Shown here: positions 60,761 through 64,000 of the stretch, in pieces
Position numbering within the stretch: the stretch's first letter is position 1
Layout of the letters: each line of letters begins with the position of its first letter
From: Klebsormidium nitens
Taxonomy: Eukaryota; Streptophyta; Klebsormidiophyceae; Klebsormidiales; Klebsormidiaceae
DNA: 64,000 bases
NCBI GenBank assembly: GCA_000708835.1
Contig: DF237196.1
Coordinates: 58,907-122,906 of the forward strand
Reading direction: 5' to 3'
Program-made: the position numbers and the translations under genes
Notes under the pieces: generated by a model
Told to the model about the DNA's origin: nothing
The model's input: the letters and a program-made list of their open reading frames with translations, nothing else
The model's database searches: none

Positions 60761-63440
60761 CTACTCTGCATACACAACCAGCCCCCGAGCCTTGAACGCC
60801 GGTAGCACGTTCAACGCCCCAAAGTCTGCAATCCGCTTCTTCACCGCGCGCAACTCCACCTGCGCCTCCTCGCCCACGCCCGTAATGGCGTTACTCAGCC
60901 CCTTCACTTCGACGCGCTTCAGCGCAGGGCACGCCCGCAGTAGCAATTTGACTTCGTCCGTCGACAGCGGCGTCCGGTTGAATGTTATCCTTTCCAGCGT
61001 GTCGTGCAACATGAACCCCGGCTGCCGTGGCTCGAGCGCGTCCCCGATCAAACCCAGCTTCCCGTCACAAACCTCCAAACTTTGCAGTTTGGTGCATCCC
61101 CGGAGTTGGATAAGCCCCCGCATCGTGAACATGACCCCATGGATCGCAAGTGTCGTGAGGTCCTTCCACGCGCGCCCGATTAAGTTGAGCGTGTTATCGG
61201 TCGTCGAGCGGCCGCAGAAGTCGATGAAGGTCCGCATGGAGGGGCAGCCAACGGTGAGGCACCAAATGGGGCCGTACTCAAGGCCCATGCTGTAGGCGGA
61301 GCGCGCGCTCGACGTCAGCTCCACACAGTCGAGCTCGCGGCAGTCGCGGCTGACCATCCACAGAACCTGGAGGCAAAGCGAAAGGTGGTCAATTCCAAAC
61401 CGTCAGAAGTGTGGGGCAGACCCAGGGTAACAAGTCCAACCTCTAGCCAATATTTTAGCAGCTCGGCAGGACTGGCTGCCCAACAACACAGAAGGTCCAG
61501 ATGTGGACCAAGAAGCACAGAACTGTTTTCTCCCCCATGACCTATTTCATGGTGTAGGACCGGCGTCAAGTAAGACCACTCACTAACTTCGAAGGCACTA
61601 CCTGTAAAGACCTCAAACGCTGGAATCCTTTATGTCTGATGTGTACCAGGGCTGGGCAGACGGCAAGGATGCAATTTTCGGAAAGAGAGCAGAAAGTTCT
61701 GACAAGGCGGTGCTTTGCTGTGTGCAAACATTTGGCTGTTCCCAGGACAGTCCCACATAAAGCCAGGAACCTTAGGAACTTAGGATGCCTCCGGTTGAGG
61801 GGATCTTTTGCAAAGTCTGCTTGTACTGGCCAACCTTTCTCTATGTATGCAAACCGAAGCACACAATGACTTCCAGAAACAATTAGGTACTACAATTGCT
61901 CTAGTAAAGCTCGAGGTACTGACTTACGGAGACTAACAGGCCACTTGAATATGAACTTCTGGTAAGGTGCGTCATCAAGTGTTGGGATAGGCATAAAAAC
62001 ACTCCATCAACAGCCTCGATCCCACTCTTTGTAGAAGCACCGAGCTTTGTCAACATAACTGGCATGAGAAGCATTCAAATGCGTCGACACTGAGCAGAGA
62101 GTTCAGGCTTCCTGACATGACTAATACATGGATACAAACACTGAGCAGAAAGTCCAGGCTTCTGACAAGACTACTATGCACCCATAGCCCAGATGGGAGC
62201 TTTGGCGTGTGTAACAAATAACTGTGGGGCAAAAAGCAAGGCCTTTCTGCTGATGATAAGATTTAAGGAAGTTTTGAGAATGAGAGAGCAACTTCATCAT
62301 TGCAACTGTTTGCTGAGCAGTCAATAGAGCCAGCTTGTCGGAAACAAGGACAACGTGCCTTCCATACAAGGAAGCACTCTAGGGCATGACGACATTATAC
62401 TTTGTGCCCAAGTCCCTGATACGTTCCTGCCGTATGCCAATTGCACCTCATAACAGCAAAGCAGTTCGCTTCTTGTCAGAATGGTGGTCATGTTTTCCAA
62501 CAAGGAATCGAGTTTTGGAGCTGCGCATGCTGCCTCTTTCCATGCCACTAGCACAGCTGAAGGCGTGAACAGTCAGGGCATTCTTTGCAGAAGAACCACA
62601 TGCCGAGACACCAGACAACTGATGAGCACCTCCAAAACGACCTGAACATTGGAAGGAAGAACAAAGGACGGTCCTCACCAGAAATGCAAAACCAGAGCCG
62701 CTGTTGCTCTCCCACGATATCTTGAGCTTCTTCAGGCTCTGCCCGCACGCGCGGAACACCGATCGCAAACCATGAATCTTCTGCACCTTCTCAATTCGCA
62801 GCTCCGTGAGCGAGGAGCACCGCTTGGCGATCTTGTGCAGGGTGCAATTGTTGACCTCCCGTCCTAACGTCACCCGCTCCCACAGATTCGCCCCGTAGCA
62901 GACCCGCTTAAACTTCCGGCAGACGGTCGAGTAGGTGCAAAGCTCGCGTACAGACAAATCGGCCATGCTGAAAATCTTGATCAGCAAGTCCTCGCTGAGG
63001 TCGTCAAGGCACGCCCCCTGCTGAGGGCTGCCCGCCCGGCCCCCCGCAAACAGCTTCCCCTCCCTGAAAAAGTTGCCCATAGACCCTGAGTCTGTGGGCT
63101 TAGAGGGGCCTGGGCAATCCTCCGGCTCTTCTAAGACACCCGGTTCTTGGGGGCCTTCGTCAGGACCGCACTTTTCTACACCAGCTGCATTTTCTGACTT
63201 GAGTGGGGCGAGGGGCTCCTTCGGGAGCACCTCTTTTGGTTCAGGGATGCAGTCCCCTTCTTCCTCCCCCAAATCGCCGCTGTCTGCCTCATCAAATCCG
63301 AGCTCCTTTTCCAGAAGCTCTTTCGGGAAGGCATCCTCGCTGTCGGACGACTCGTTCTCAAACTCCTGGGGCGGGCCGAGGTCCTGGGGAAACGCCGCCT
63401 CCTGAAACATGTCATCGTCGTCACCAGGTCGCGGGTCCAT
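60761..63440 (-). CDS. F-box protein with leucine-rich C-terminal region, 455 aa
   Basis: Two exons, 62679-63440 (254 codons) and 60761-61366 (202 codons with stop), joined in phase 0 by a 1312-base GT-AG intron. Residues 1-130 are acidic and proline-rich, probably disordered. The F-box spans about 145-190 (LDDLSEDLLIKIFSMADLSV, then YSTVCRKFKRV and LWERVTL). This motif binds SKP1 and places the protein in an SCF ubiquitin ligase. Downstream, leucine-rich repeats follow (SSLTELRIEKVQKI, QSLKKLKISWES; exon 2: CTKLQSLEVCDGKLG, ACPALKRVEVKGLSN), which would bind the substrate. The layout suits the FBXL type, with irregular repeats. The substrate is unknown. The start ATG at 63440 is the first in a long open frame. 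Confidence 0.88.
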
Positions 63441-64000
63441 TGTGGGAGGGGAAATGCCTTTGCTAGTTTTCTACGTGTTATTGAACCCAGAGAAACAGCC
63501 CTCTCATTGCTTAAGCCACTATTCTTTCTAGTTGTTCCAAGAGCGACCTCCGACTACTCAAGAAGCGGGAGCTTCAGAGGGCAAACAATCGCGCTAGGAG
63601 CTTGCACCCATGCACAAAGGGTATGAAGAGGCCCTTCACTGTTGTTGAAGACGAGGGCAGCTTCTCCGCAGCGCCACTTTTGCCCCCTGATCACACCATC
63701 AACCGCTCTGAGTTTGACAGGATGCAATCGAACTTCACGCGTCCCCTCAAATCTGCTTGCTGATCCATGAAGTCCAGGTTGTTTGTCGATCAATTTGAAA
63801 GATAGTTTGCGGGCCATATTCAGTTGTGGTGATACATATTGCTTGATATTGCACAATCGGTGGTAGTACCCGAGCTCAAACCCTCGACGTCAGATGCCAC
63901 ATCTGTGTCAAATAAAGACATTATAGCTGTCTGTCACTACAATGACACAAGAACGTGCAGCCCTTGTGCCTTTGTTAAGATCTCTCAGGTGATGCACCCG
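63441..64000. other. Upstream region of the F-box gene
   Basis: Should hold the promoter and 5' leader of the F-box gene. A plus-strand open stretch (about 63536-63763, internal ATG at 63623) reads KKRELQRANNRARS and FTVVEDEGSFSAAPLLPP before a stop, and AATAAA follows at 63910. This could be the last exon of a gene overlapping the leader, but no upstream exon is visible. A 100-codon minus-strand frame (63554-63856) covers the same bases. Confidence 0.35.

Overview
This is nuclear DNA from a eukaryote of the green lineage. Genes are split by many short GT-AG introns, base composition is moderately GC-rich, and there is one 137-base assembly gap. A leucine-rich-repeat receptor kinase of land-plant type (closest in layout to LRR-VIII-1) and a plant-type kelch protein point to a streptophyte. 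Compact genes with roughly 0.3-1.3 kb introns would suit a charophyte alga such as Klebsormidium. The species is an inference.

Layout, left to right. 1-13.8 kb: a tandem duplication of a roughly 1000-residue MYND zinc-finger gene on the plus strand; the left copy carries two reading-frame breaks, the right copy reads through. 15.9-22.4 kb: block A, a divergent pair of unrecognised genes (family 1 on minus, family 2 on plus) sharing a 1.07-kb spacer. 22.9-26.3 kb: a kelch-repeat gene on plus. 26.6-28.2 kb: a decayed fragment of the receptor kinase. 28.3-28.4 kb: Ns. 31.2-33.2 kb: a GC-rich minus-strand coding region with a duplicated internal module and broken frame. 34.2-38.0 kb: block B, a second copy of family 1 in the same orientation as A. 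38.9-43.8 kb: block C, an inverted copy of A with an intact family-1 gene and a frameshifted family-2 gene. 46.98-56.67 kb: a 15-exon LRR receptor kinase on minus, reconstructed from signal peptide to stop with every splice phase compatible. 59.1-59.8 kb: NDUFA8, a complex I subunit. 60.8-63.4 kb: a two-exon F-box/leucine-rich protein on minus.

The recognised genes belong to separate processes (signalling, respiration, ubiquitin targeting, kelch scaffolding) and do not form a pathway. The most unusual content is the family-1/family-2 pair. It exists in three rearranged copies within 28 kb, and only block A keeps both genes open. Family 1 has a conserved GC-AG intron in all copies. I do not recognise either protein. 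All exon models were built by eye from splice signals, phase and comparison between copies, with no transcript evidence.
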